Origin: Streptomyces atratus
GTDB taxonomy: Bacteria > Actinomycetota > Actinomycetes > Streptomycetales > Streptomycetaceae
Direction of reading: 5' to 3'
NCBI RefSeq assembly: GCF_900119365.1
Contig: NZ_FPJO01000034.1
Span: 1 to 64,000 of the forward strand
Length of the DNA stretch: 64,000 bases
Shown here: in pieces, positions 34,085-42,747 of the stretch
Position numbering within the stretch: position 1 is the stretch's first letter
Layout of the letters: every line of letters begins with the position of its first letter
Notes under the pieces: generated by a model
What the model saw: the letters and a program-made list of their open reading frames with translations, nothing else
What the model was told of the DNA's origin: nothing
Database searches by the model: none
Program-made: the position numbers and the translations under genes

Positions 34085-36766
34085 TCACGCCCGTCCCGAG
34101 CCCTGCTCCCAGGCGGCTTTCAAGCGTGCGGCCTGACGTACCAGCTGCGACGATCCGCCGCGCGCGGCGGCTTCGGCGAGCCCGGGTATCGGCTCGGCAC
34201 CACCCACCGCACCGCAGTGCTCCGCGCACTCGGCGGCGACGGAGAGCAGGTCGCTCAGCCCCCGCGCCGTCGCCTTCTTGTCGGCCAGGAGCCCCGGCAG
34301 AACGGGGGTCAGCACGGCAAGCACCGTCCGGTACGCGCCCGTGGCGGCCGCGGTACGGGCGGAGTCCGCGAGGCGGTTGAGCTTCACCAGCCTGTGACCG
34401 AGGAGGATCGCCAGCTGCTCGCCGAGCAGTGTCGCGTCCAGCCGCTGCTGGGCCGCGAGCGTCAGCAGGGCGTCCACCCCCGACAGCCGGTCCTCCGGAT
34501 ACCGGGCACCCAGTGCGTACCCCACGGCCAGATGGATGGCCTCGGCGGCCGGACCGTCCAGTTCGACAAGGCCGAGAAGCGGCTGCGCCACATCCTTCAT
34601 CTCATCGGTGACACACGTCGCGATGGCCGGCAGCAGCCATGCGGCCAGGGTCTCGCCGTCCTCGGGCAGCGTGGCGATCCAGGAGTCGGAGTGGTCGTTC
34701 CAGTGGTCGCAGGTGCGATGACGCGGGGTGTGCGCGCTGCCCAGCCAGTGGAAGGAGCGCGGGAACTCCTGCTGGATGAGCGGGTTCTCCTCGCTCGCCA
34801 TCAGGGCGCGCCGGGTCCAGCCGGCCGGCTGCCGCTCCACCCAGCCACGGGCGGTGGACTCCTGTCTGTCCAGGTCGAACCGGTGGACGGTCGCGAGTGG
34901 CCGGTCGATCCGCAGCCAGGCGGCCAGCCGGTCGCCCTCCGGGGTGCCGAGCCCGGCGGCTGCCCCGGCCGCCGCTGCGGCCTCCTGACCGCCCCGCCGC
35001 GCACGCAGCAGGGCCTGCGCGAAGTCGGCCTCCCCGGGCCGGACTCCGAGCTGCTGATACGTGCGCAGCCGCTCGACCAGGACGGCAGGGTCGATCGAGC
35101 CGGTCTGCCAGGTCGGCAGCGCCAGCAGGAATGGTGCGCTGCCGGTCAGGACGGCGTCGGCGGCTTCCCACAGCCGGGCCTTCATCACTCCCTTGAGCGC
35201 CGCATGGACACAGACACTGCTGCCGGCCCAGGCCGCACGCCCCTCCTGTACCGCCTGCATCGGCACCCGGCCGAGCAGCACCGCCAGGACCAGGGTGATT
35301 CCCGCCTCCGAGCGGAGCCGCTGCTCGACCCTCGACTGCGATTCGTCGACGAGCCACCAACTGCCGGCCAGGGCGTCCTGCAACGCCTCGGTCAACGCGG
35401 GCCGGTCGGTGCGGGCATGGCGGACCAGCCCGTCCAGCGCCCGCTCGAAAGCGGTGGCATCCCGTGACGCCGTTCTCGCCAGGACCACCAGCTCCTCGAC
35501 GAGCTCGGGCAGCGTCGCAGGCGCCGGTTCGACACGTCGCGGGACGGGGGCGCAGGGCAGGAGTTCCATGTACGGCTCAACCGCCGACGGGCCGTCCATC
35601 AAGTCACCGAACACCTCGGCCGCCGCGGTACGGAGCGCCGGACCCAACAGCGACGTGGACAGGGCGGTTTCCTCCCGCACCGCCGCGTCGACCGTGGGCA
35701 GGTGGCGTGCGACGAGCTTGAGGGCCCGCTCCTGGATGTCGATGTCGGCGTGTCCGAAGGTCTCGGCGACGACGGGCAGGAGTTCCCCGGCCGCCGATGG
35801 ATCGCGGCGCAGTTTCTTGCCGATCAGCACCAGTTGGGCACGGACGAGCTTCTTCTCCGGGCGGAACAGCAGAGAACCCGAGACATCCACCAGGGACCGC
35901 ACGGAGAGTTCGCCGTGCTCGTCCAGCCGGGCGAGCACTTCCTGGGCGTGACCGGCCACGGTGGAGATCCCGTCCGCCGCCATGGCGGTCCAGTCCGCCA
36001 CCCGCTCCGCCTCCTCCTCGCGGGTGAGCACGAGCTGACGCAACAGGGCGAGGAAGAACCGCAGCTCGCCGGGCTTTCCGCCACGGATCAGCCGGGCCGC
36101 GCAGGCGTCGACGAGCGAAGCCCGCTCCAGCAGACCCTCGTCCGCGAGCAGGGCGAGCGCCACATGCCATCGGCTCGGGTCGTCCGGTTCGTCGAACCAG
36201 AGCGTCGACGAGGGCAGTTCCGCGACCTCGAAGAGCCGCGGCACGAGAACGGTGAGATACGGGTCCGTCCGGAGGGCGTCGGCCAGCGGTCGTCTGTTCT
36301 GCTGCCACTGAGAGGCCGAGAGCGTGTCGGCCCAGCCCCGTACGAAGCCGTCCGTGGTGGGCACGGCGCACTGCGAGGCCTTCACCAGCCTGGTGATCAG
36401 CTCATAGAGGGTCTCCGCCGTCGCGGGACGGTCCGCCAGCCGGTGCGCGACGTCACCGAGCCACTCGCGGTCACGGTTCGAGAGGACATCGAGAAGCATC
36501 GAGTAGGGAGGCCGTGACCAGACCTGCAGATCCCGGCCGCCGATCCAGGCGGCGCAGCCCGCGGCTCCCGTGTGACAGCCGGCGCCCGCAACCAGCAGGG
36601 CCTTGCGGAGCCTGTCCTGCTTCTCCCAGGGCCAGCTCCGCGCCTCCTTGCGCAGCGCCTTCAGCTCCGCCAGCGCCGACCTGCGTTCCGTCCGGTCCAG
36701 CTCGGACAGCAGGGCGGGGACGTCCCTGGTGCGCGCCTCCCGGACGGCGGTGATCAGCTCCTTCAT
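34085..36766 (-). CDS. DUF6493-family protein, partner of SWIM zinc-finger gene
   Basis: An 893-residue all-helical protein that reads as a long HEAT-like solenoid: LLPVVAETFGHADIDIQERA, RALKLVARHLPTVDAAVREE, LALLRQLVLTREEEAERVAD. No enzyme motif is visible. It begins MKELITAVREARTRDVPALL at ATG 36766, overlapping the SWIM gene stop by the ATGA pattern; the open frame to 37624 is the SWIM gene read out of phase and is rejected. DUF6493 proteins are generally encoded with SWIM-domain proteins; their role is unknown. In related loci the pair is joined by MoxR AAA and VWA genes, none of which is here. Confidence 0.8.
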   Translation of the reverse strand: MKELITAVREARTRDVPALLSELDRTERRSALAELKALRKEARSWPWEKQDRLRKALLVAGAGCHTGAAGCAAWIGGRDLQVWSRPPYSMLLDVLSNRDREWLGDVAHRLADRPATAETLYELITRLVKASQCAVPTTDGFVRGWADTLSASQWQQNRRPLADALRTDPYLTVLVPRLFEVAELPSSTLWFDEPDDPSRWHVALALLADEGLLERASLVDACAARLIRGGKPGELRFFLALLRQLVLTREEEAERVADWTAMAADGISTVAGHAQEVLARLDEHGELSVRSLVDVSGSLLFRPEKKLVRAQLVLIGKKLRRDPSAAGELLPVVAETFGHADIDIQERALKLVARHLPTVDAAVREETALSTSLLGPALRTAAAEVFGDLMDGPSAVEPYMELLPCAPVPRRVEPAPATLPELVEELVVLARTASRDATAFERALDGLVRHARTDRPALTEALQDALAGSWWLVDESQSRVEQRLRSEAGITLVLAVLLGRVPMQAVQEGRAAWAGSSVCVHAALKGVMKARLWEAADAVLTGSAPFLLALPTWQTGSIDPAVLVERLRTYQQLGVRPGEADFAQALLRARRGGQEAAAAAGAAAGLGTPEGDRLAAWLRIDRPLATVHRFDLDRQESTARGWVERQPAGWTRRALMASEENPLIQQEFPRSFHWLGSAHTPRHRTCDHWNDHSDSWIATLPEDGETLAAWLLPAIATCVTDEMKDVAQPLLGLVELDGPAAEAIHLAVGYALGARYPEDRLSGVDALLTLAAQQRLDATLLGEQLAILLGHRLVKLNRLADSARTAAATGAYRTVLAVLTPVLPGLLADKKATARGLSDLLSVAAECAEHCGAVGGAEPIPGLAEAAARGGSSQLVRQAARLKAAWEQGSGRA

Positions 36767-38136
36767 GCCGCACCCCCGGCAACCGGAGCACCGCGACGGA
36801 CCATGCGGACGGCAAGGGCGTGCTTGCACGGACCCCGCCTCCCGCGGTAGTCCGCCCACCACTGACAGGTACAGCTGAGCATTCCGTCCCCCTCCCTCAC
36901 TTGATAGCGGCGTTCTCCCGAGGCCACGGCAGCCGTGTCTCCGTCGAGCACGACCGCACCCGAAGCGGCCAGCTGCCGGGCCGCCACCAGACGCGGATTG
37001 TGCCGCTCGGCCCGGTCGGCGTCGTACGGCAGCTCGCGGTGGAAGTACGAGGCGTCGGCGAGGTCGTAACCGACCCGGCCCGCCGTCCCCAGCCGGGTGA
37101 GCGCCGCCCGTACCCGCTCCACCGTGAGACCCGACTGCTCCGCCAGATCGGCGAGGTCGATCCGGGGCTCCCAGGCCAGCAGCACGGACACCAGCTCGGC
37201 GTCGGCCGCGGCATCGTCGGTGGCCAGCGCGTCGAGCACACCACCCTCGCCGGAGAAGCCGCGCGAGGCCTCGGGCGAGAGCGTCAGGGTGAGGCGCATC
37301 CCCGGCAGTACCACCTCCCATGCGCTGGCACTCGCCGCCCCGTCGGCCACCGGCCCGTACACCCGCAGCGAGGTGGCATGGCGCAGCACCCGCTGCAGCG
37401 CCACCAGCCGCTCGGGACCCGGCAGACACACCGCACCCGCCACCGGACGCGTCGTCGGACGGAGAGTCTTCCCCGCCGGGATCACCCACTGGGCGCCCCG
37501 TGAGGCATTCCCGGACGAACGCGGCAGCGAACGCAGGAACCGGACGGCCTCGGCCGTCGACAGCTCGGCCCGCAGATCGAAACCCGCGGACACCACCTGC
37601 GCCTCGGCGAAGCCACGCAGCCAACGGTCGGGCAGGGGCACCTTCTTCTCCACGACCGGACCGTCCAGCGTGGTGACCGCCAGCTCGTCCGGGCCGACCC
37701 GCAGGTGCAGCGGATCGTCGCCCGCCATCCGCGAGAGCGCCTCCCGCAGCGGATTGTTGACATCCACATTCGTGGTGCCGTGGTCCGTACGCGCACCGTC
37801 CAGACCCTCCTGGAGCACATCGAGGCGTGCGTACACCCCGCAGCAGCCGGAGAACGACTCGAAGCGCAACCGGTCGCCATTGCCCGTCACCACCGGGTCG
37901 AGGGACGAAGGCGGAGCCGTACGGTAGTAACGCGCGGACGCCACGTCCGCCACGGCCAGCAGACCTCGGGCGGCGATCCTCGGCGAGGTGAGAAGGCCGG
38001 AGAAGAACCGGGGATGCGACTCAATACCCCGCGGTGTGAGACCGCCGGAGGTCTCCAGGCCGAGGAGCTGCCCCCTCTGCGAGGAATCCAGGGCGGACGG
38101 GCGTGAGTAGGCCAATGCCTGAACGGATCGGGTCAT
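36763..38136 (-). CDS. SWIM zinc-finger domain protein
   Basis: A 457-residue protein whose C-terminus carries the SWIM motif C-x-C-x(n)-C-x-H as CTCQWWADYRGRRGPCKHAL (about 421-440), a zinc finger that binds nucleic acid or protein. The rest contains a beta-rich scaffold (VVLPGMRLTLTLSPEA) and a winged-helix-like segment (DLAEQSGLTVERVRAALTRL). ATG 38136 (MTRSVQALAYSRP) is the natural start. It is first in a two-gene operon with the DUF6493 gene. Biological role undetermined. Confidence 0.87.
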   Translation of the reverse strand: MTRSVQALAYSRPSALDSSQRGQLLGLETSGGLTPRGIESHPRFFSGLLTSPRIAARGLLAVADVASARYYRTAPPSSLDPVVTGNGDRLRFESFSGCCGVYARLDVLQEGLDGARTDHGTTNVDVNNPLREALSRMAGDDPLHLRVGPDELAVTTLDGPVVEKKVPLPDRWLRGFAEAQVVSAGFDLRAELSTAEAVRFLRSLPRSSGNASRGAQWVIPAGKTLRPTTRPVAGAVCLPGPERLVALQRVLRHATSLRVYGPVADGAASASAWEVVLPGMRLTLTLSPEASRGFSGEGGVLDALATDDAAADAELVSVLLAWEPRIDLADLAEQSGLTVERVRAALTRLGTAGRVGYDLADASYFHRELPYDADRAERHNPRLVAARQLAASGAVVLDGDTAAVASGERRYQVREGDGMLSCTCQWWADYRGRRGPCKHALAVRMVRRGAPVAGGAA

Positions 38137-38165
38137 GGAAAAAACCGTAGATCCCACCACTGACA

Positions 38166-38196
38166 ATCGGCCCCCGGTCACCGCCCGGGGGCCGAT
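38166..38196 (-). terminator. Terminator between phoD and the SWIM gene
   Basis: 12-bp perfect stem, atcggcccccgg (38166-38177) with complement at 38185-38196 and a 7-base loop; lies 13 bp past the phoD stop on the minus strand, so separates phoD from the SWIM operon. Confidence 0.85.
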
Positions 38197-38208
38197 CGCC
38201 GGGCGTTC

Positions 38209-39789
38209 TCACTGCCCGACGCGCCCCGGCTGCAGCACCTTGCTGAACAGTACGGACCCGCCCTGCGCCCGCAGCCGCACGGTCAACTCACCGCTGTCGC
38301 CGTCGATGTCGACCTCCCCGAAGTACTGCGGCGACTCCATCGGCGACACGTTCGCCCGGTCGGGCGCCCGCACGAAGACCCGGTCGGGACCGAACGTCGC
38401 GTCCAGCTCGTTCGCCTGGAACTGACCCGCGGCCAGCGGCCCCGACACGAACTCCCAGAACGGCGCGAAGTCCTTGAACACCGCACGCCCGGGCTCGTAG
38501 TGCTGCGCCGATGTGTAGTGCACGTCCGCCGTCAGCCAGACCGTGCCGGTGATCCGGCGGTGCTTGATGAACCGCAGCAGTTCGGCGATCTGCAGCTCAC
38601 GGCCGAGCGGGGCCCCGGGATCGCCCTGTGCGACCGCCTCGAAGTCCGTCGCACCGTCGGTCACCACCAGTCCCAACGGCATGTCCGCGGCGATCACCTT
38701 CCACACCGCGCGGGACCGGGACAGCTCGTGCTTGAGCCACCTGAGCTGTTCCGCGCCGAGGATGCCCGTCGTGTCGTCGGGCTGCCTGCCGGGGGAGTTG
38801 GCGTTGCGGAAGGACCGCATGTCGAGGACGAACACATCGAGCAGCGGACCGTGTCGCACCACCCGGTGCATCCGGCCCTCCCCGGACCGGCCATGCAGCG
38901 TGGACACCGGGAAGTACTCGCAAAACGCCCGCATCGAACGGGCCGCGAGCACATCCACGTTCTTCTCGGTGTACCGGGCGTCGTCGAGGATCTGTCCGGG
39001 ATACCAGTTGTTGCGCACTTCGTGGTCGTCCCACTGAACGATCGAAGGCACCTGGGCGTTGAACTCACGGAGGTTGTGGTCGAGCAGGTTGTAGCGGAAG
39101 TTCCCGCGGTACTCGGCGAGGGTCTCGGCGACCTTCGACTTCTCCTCGGTGGTGACGTTGCGCCAGATCCGGCCGTCGGGCAGGGTCACGCTCGGCTCGA
39201 TCACCCCGTCCGCGTAGATGTTGTCGCCGCTGCACAGGAAGAAGTCCGGATCGAGGCGGCGCATCTCGTCGTACACCACATAGCCGCCGATGTCCGGGTT
39301 GATGCCCCAGCCCTGCCCCGCGATGTCGCCGGACCACAGGAAGCGCACCCCGTCCCGGCGCCGGGCGGGTGCCGTCCGGAACGTCCCGTACACCGGCTCC
39401 CCGGTGCGGCGGGGGTCCTGCGGATCGGCGAGTGTCACCCGGTAGTGCACCTGCTCGCCCGGCGGCAGCCCGTACAGCGGCGTCGTCCCCGTGAAGTCGG
39501 TGCCGGAACCGACGAGCGGACCGTGCCAGGTGCGGGCCCGCCGGAAGGACTCCGTCGCCGATGTCTCCACGATCATCCGGGCCGGCCGGTCCGACCGTAC
39601 CCAGACCAGTGCGGAGGACGAGGTGACATCGCCCACCTGCACGCCCCATGCCGCGCGCGGCCGGCCGGACAGCGCGAAGGCCGGGGCCGCGGCGCCCACC
39701 GCCGGGAGCGTGAGCGCGGCCGACACGGCGAGCGAACCGCGCAGTACGCTGCGGCGGTCGGGGGACGGAATTCGCGGACGGTTCGACAT
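38209..39789 (-). CDS. PhoD-type alkaline phosphatase, Tat-exported
   Basis: A 526-residue secreted phosphodiesterase/alkaline phosphatase. The Tat signal DRRSVLRGSLAVSAALTLPA (about 11-30) ends near AFALS. A PhoD N-terminal domain precedes the metallophosphatase core with FLWSGDIAGQGWGINPDIGG, the catalytic CSGDNIYADG, QWDDHEVRNNWYP and VWLTADVHYTSAQHYEP. PhoD uses Ca and Fe at its centre and scavenges phosphate from phosphodiesters; in Streptomyces it is normally under PhoP control. I did not find a convincing PHO box in 39790-39881. ATG 39789. Confidence 0.92.
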   Translation of the reverse strand: MSNRPRIPSPDRRSVLRGSLAVSAALTLPAVGAAAPAFALSGRPRAAWGVQVGDVTSSSALVWVRSDRPARMIVETSATESFRRARTWHGPLVGSGTDFTGTTPLYGLPPGEQVHYRVTLADPQDPRRTGEPVYGTFRTAPARRRDGVRFLWSGDIAGQGWGINPDIGGYVVYDEMRRLDPDFFLCSGDNIYADGVIEPSVTLPDGRIWRNVTTEEKSKVAETLAEYRGNFRYNLLDHNLREFNAQVPSIVQWDDHEVRNNWYPGQILDDARYTEKNVDVLAARSMRAFCEYFPVSTLHGRSGEGRMHRVVRHGPLLDVFVLDMRSFRNANSPGRQPDDTTGILGAEQLRWLKHELSRSRAVWKVIAADMPLGLVVTDGATDFEAVAQGDPGAPLGRELQIAELLRFIKHRRITGTVWLTADVHYTSAQHYEPGRAVFKDFAPFWEFVSGPLAAGQFQANELDATFGPDRVFVRAPDRANVSPMESPQYFGEVDIDGDSGELTVRLRAQGGSVLFSKVLQPGRVGQ

Positions 39790-39881
39790 CGAGGCGCCTC
39801 CGGGGCAGGGGTCAGCGGGATGAACGGGTGGCTGGTCGACCGACCCCACCCTTGTTCCCGTCGGCGGCGCGCACACCAACC

Positions 39882-40540
39882 TCAGATGAACACCCGGCTC
39901 CGGCCCCCGCCGGCACCCGGGCCGTCCGTGTCCCGTTGAGCCGCCGCCAGCAGCCGTACGCCCTGTTCGATGTCGGGCGATGTCAGATGCGCGTGGCCGA
40001 GGACCAGGCGCACCGCCCGGTCCTCGCTCGGCACGCTGCCGCAGGCACCGAGCGGCCGCAGGGCGACTCCGGCCCCGGCCGCGCGTGCCATGAACACCGG
40101 CTCCGGACCGTACCGTTCGGGCAGCGCGGCGATGATGTGGAGACCTGCGGCGATTCCGCTCACCTCAGTTCCGGGAAAGTGCTCAGCCAGTATCGATGCG
40201 AGCGTGTCGCGGCGCTCGCGATAGGCGCGCTGACAGCGGCGCAGCTGCCGGTCGTAACCGCCCCCGGTGATGAAGTCGGCGAGGACCGCCTGGTCGACGG
40301 CCGGATTGCCCAGATCCATCGTGCGCTTGCGGGCGACGATCTCGTCGGTCATGGCCGCTGGTACGAGGAACCAGCCCAGCCGGAGCCCGGGTGCCGGCGA
40401 TTTGCTCACCGAACCGGTGTACGCGACGTGCTCCGGATCGAGGCCTTGCCTGGACAACAGGGCCGCCAGGGCGTCGCACTCGGGTCGGGCGTCCTGTCCC
40501 GGAACGAAGCGGCCCGGGGCGAGGATTCGGTGACCGGCGC
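39882..40540 (-). pseudogene. MocR/PdxR-type regulator, only the aminotransferase C-terminus left
   Basis: The frame from about 40457 reads QGLDPEHVAYTGSVSKSPAP (with the PLP Lys in SVSK), then GLRLGWFLVPAAMTDEIVAR and continues to RVFI. This is the last third of GntR-MocR proteins, which also need an N-terminal winged HTH and the front of the aminotransferase fold; neither is present upstream, where the alpha/beta hydrolase gene lies almost at once. The 40460-40540 stretch has broken codons. I take it as a remnant of a larger gene. Confidence 0.75.
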
Positions 40541-40544
40541 GGGG

Positions 40545-41375
40545 TCAGCGGCTGGTGTCGAGAATGACGCGCGCCACGAGCGCCGGATCGTCGTTCATCG
40601 GCACATGCCCGCACCCCGGCAGCCGGACCAGCCGGGCGTCGGGGATGGTGTGCTTGGCCCTGATGCCCTGCCGGCGCAGCAGGATCCGGTCCCGGCTGCC
40701 CCAGGCGACGGTCACGGGCAGCCCCGGCACATCGTCGGTGAACGCGGTGCTCCGCCCGCCGGCGAGCGTCTGACGGAAACCGGCCGCCTCGCGCAGGGCG
40801 ATGGTCTCCGCGACGACGGCATCGGCTGGACGCCGGCCGGGCCTGGCGTAGATGGTGCTGGTCAGCGCCGTGCGCCCGGCCGCGCTGTGCGAGAGCCGCT
40901 CGATCAGCGGGACGGGCATCGCCAACGCGGCCTGCCGCATCGCGCGCAGCGTCCCGAACGCGTAGCGCCGCTCGCTCTCGGTCCAGAACCCGGCGGGCGA
41001 GAGCGCCGTCACCGACCGCACGAGCTTCTCCCGGCCGAGCGCCAGCGCCAGCAGACCGCCGAGCGAATTGCCCGCCACATGCGGCCGGTCCAGACCGATC
41101 GCCTCGCAGAACGCGCCGAGCACCGTGACCACCGTCGGCAGGTCGTACGACAGTCCGTCGGGCAGTTCCGGCGAGACGCCGAAGCCGGGGAGATCGACGG
41201 CTATCACATCCCGCTCCACGGCGAGCACGGACAACACCGGTTCCCAGGCCTGACGGTGGTGGCCGATGCCGTGGAGCAGGAGCAGAGGCTCGCCGGCGCC
41301 CGTCCGTTCGTACGCCACGGACGCGGTCCGGGGCCCTTGAGGTGAGTCGACGCTGAACGAGACTGTGGTGGCCAT
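40545..41375 (-). CDS. Alpha/beta hydrolase
   Basis: A 276-residue alpha/beta-hydrolase with HGIGHHRQAWEP (oxyanion region), the nucleophile elbow GNSLGG, acid in AWGSRDRILL and catalytic His in GCGHVPMNDDP. ATG 41375 follows gggagc. No signal peptide. It is divergent from the ECF41-type sigma factor gene, with 154 bp between the starts, and may be a target of that sigma factor. Substrate unknown. Confidence 0.88.
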   Translation of the reverse strand: MATTVSFSVDSPQGPRTASVAYERTGAGEPLLLLHGIGHHRQAWEPVLSVLAVERDVIAVDLPGFGVSPELPDGLSYDLPTVVTVLGAFCEAIGLDRPHVAGNSLGGLLALALGREKLVRSVTALSPAGFWTESERRYAFGTLRAMRQAALAMPVPLIERLSHSAAGRTALTSTIYARPGRRPADAVVAETIALREAAGFRQTLAGGRSTAFTDDVPGLPVTVAWGSRDRILLRRQGIRAKHTIPDARLVRLPGCGHVPMNDDPALVARVILDTSR

Positions 41376-41529
41376 GCTGGTGCTCCCGGGGTGATCGGGC
41401 ATGAAGGGGCCATGCCTGAAGGCGACTTAGACGTCTCGTCAATAACAATTACCGCTCAGTAGGCCGCAGTTCAAGGGGGGCAGGCGATTCGCGCTGGACA
41501 GGGTGTGACGGGTCGGCTGGGATGGAGGG

Positions 41530-42423
41530 GTGACAGCCGACACCGCGACCGATGTCTTCGAGAGCCACCGCCCCGTGCTCACCGGCGTCGCCTACCGCAT
41601 GCTGGGCCGGATCGCCGATGCCGAGGACGTGGTGCAGGAAGCCTGGCTCCGCTGGTCCTCCGCTCCCCGTGAGGACGTACGGGAGCCGCGCGCCTTTCTC
41701 GTGCGGATCATCACCCGCCTCGCCATCGACCGGCTGCGGCAGGTGCAGTCGCGGCGTGAGGCGTACGTCGGGCCGTGGCTGCCGGAGCCGGTGGTCACCG
41801 ATTTCGGGCCTGCTGTGCCCGACACCGCGGAACGGGCCGTCCTGGCCGACTCCGTCTCGGTCGCCGTGCTCGTCGTCCTGGAGTCCCTGTCGCCGCTGGA
41901 ACGAGCCGTCTTCGTGCTGCGCGAGGCGTTCGGCTTTCCGTATGCGGAGATCGCCGCCGCCCTCGACCGGACCGAGGCCGCGGTCCGCCAGCTGGCGGGA
42001 CGTGCGCGGCGCCATGTGGAGGAGCGCAAACCGCGCTACGACGTCGACCCGGCACACCGCCGTGATCTCACCGAGCGGTTCCTCGCGGCGGCGGCGGGTG
42101 GCGACATCGAGGAGCTGCTGGCCCTGCTCGCGCCCGACGTGCGGCTCGTCGGGGACAGCGGGGGAAAGTCCAGGGCGCCGCTGCGGGTCATCGAGAGCGC
42201 CGACAAGGTCGGCCGCTTCCTCTTCGCGGTCGCCCACGACCATGCCCGGGAGCTCGACTTCCGGCTCCTGGAGCTCAACGGCGGACCGGGTCTGCTGTTG
42301 TTCCTGAGCGGAAAGGTCGACGCGGTCGTTCAGCTGGACATCGAGGACGGGCTCATCCAGTGCGTCTATATCGTGCGGAACCCTGACAAGCTCGCTCGTC
42401 TCACCGACCTTTCAGAGGCGTAG
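41530..42423 (+). CDS. ECF41-type RNA polymerase sigma factor (SigJ-like)
   Basis: A 297-residue sigma factor: region 2 (about 9-75, VAYRMLGRIADAEDVVQEAW), region 4 (about 112-165, LSPLERAVFVLREAFGFPYA), then a C-terminal SnoaL-like domain of about 120 residues that controls activity in ECF41 proteins. The two ECF41 signature motifs are nearly kept: DSGGK for the usual DGGGK near residue 212, and NPDKL close to the end. The start is GTG 41530, very close to its ggaggg. ECF41 genes normally adjoin a COE-type gene; here the neighbour is a divergent alpha/beta hydrolase. Confidence 0.9.
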   Translation: MTADTATDVFESHRPVLTGVAYRMLGRIADAEDVVQEAWLRWSSAPREDVREPRAFLVRIITRLAIDRLRQVQSRREAYVGPWLPEPVVTDFGPAVPDTAERAVLADSVSVAVLVVLESLSPLERAVFVLREAFGFPYAEIAAALDRTEAAVRQLAGRARRHVEERKPRYDVDPAHRRDLTERFLAAAAGGDIEELLALLAPDVRLVGDSGGKSRAPLRVIESADKVGRFLFAVAHDHARELDFRLLELNGGPGLLLFLSGKVDAVVQLDIEDGLIQCVYIVRNPDKLARLTDLSEA

Positions 42424-42433
42424 CGGGCCTCTG

Positions 42434-42467
42434 GTCGCCGACCGCGCTCTCGACCGGCGTCGGCGAC
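42434..42467 (+). terminator. Possible terminator after the sigma factor gene
   Basis: gtcgccgac (42434-42442) pairs with gtcggcgac (42459-42467), 16-base loop, 10 bp after the stop. Short, so moderate confidence. The remaining 42468-42640 stretch shows nothing I can support. Confidence 0.5.
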
Positions 42468-42641
42468 TCCGGTAGTCCTGGAGTCGGCCGCCTCCGCCGC
42501 TGCCCGCTGCTCGAAGCCCCGCGCCCTGCCCTTCCGTTCCAGTGGTCGTGGGGCTTTGTGCTGCGCTCGCCTCACGGCATCACGAACGTCCTGTGAACGC
42601 TCTGCGGCAGATGCCCGTTTCGCTGCGTGACCGAATGAGGA

Positions 42642-42655
42642 TTGGTCTTGACCAA
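42642..42655. promoter_or_regulatory. DasR-site-like palindrome upstream of gntR
   Basis: TTGGTCTTGACCAA is a palindrome with perfect 6-bp arms and a TT spacer. It matches the core TGGTC-TA-GACCA of known DasR/HutC-family operators at every arm position. It lies 92 bp upstream of the GTG start of the GntR gene. Either this regulator binds its own promoter here or DasR does. Confidence 0.5.
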
Positions 42656-42674
42656 GGGTGTGTGCCGACCTATG

Positions 42675-42690
42675 GTCTCAACGTTAAGAC
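42675..42690. promoter_or_regulatory. Second palindrome at the gntR promoter
   Basis: GTCTCAACGTTAAGAC is 14/16 self-complementary. It lies 57 bp upstream of the GntR gene start, in an AT-rich stretch (taataaataa follows) that may hold the -10 region. A possible operator for autoregulation. Confidence 0.4.
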
Positions 42691-42747
42691 AGGAACCTTT
42701 AATAAATAACGTCGCGGAATAGCCGCTGGGTGATTGCGGAGGACAGG

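Noticed and set aside
36764..37624. N-terminal extension of the DUF6493 frame
   Set aside because: It overlaps the SWIM gene out of phase; the ATGA overlap at 36763-36766 gives a clean start.
39790..39881. PHO boxes upstream of phoD
   Set aside because: Direct 11-bp repeats of the expected kind were not visible.
41376..41529. ECF41 promoter before the sigma factor or hydrolase gene
   Set aside because: A tgtgacg-like stretch is present at about 41505, but no pair of elements at the right spacing could be set with confidence.
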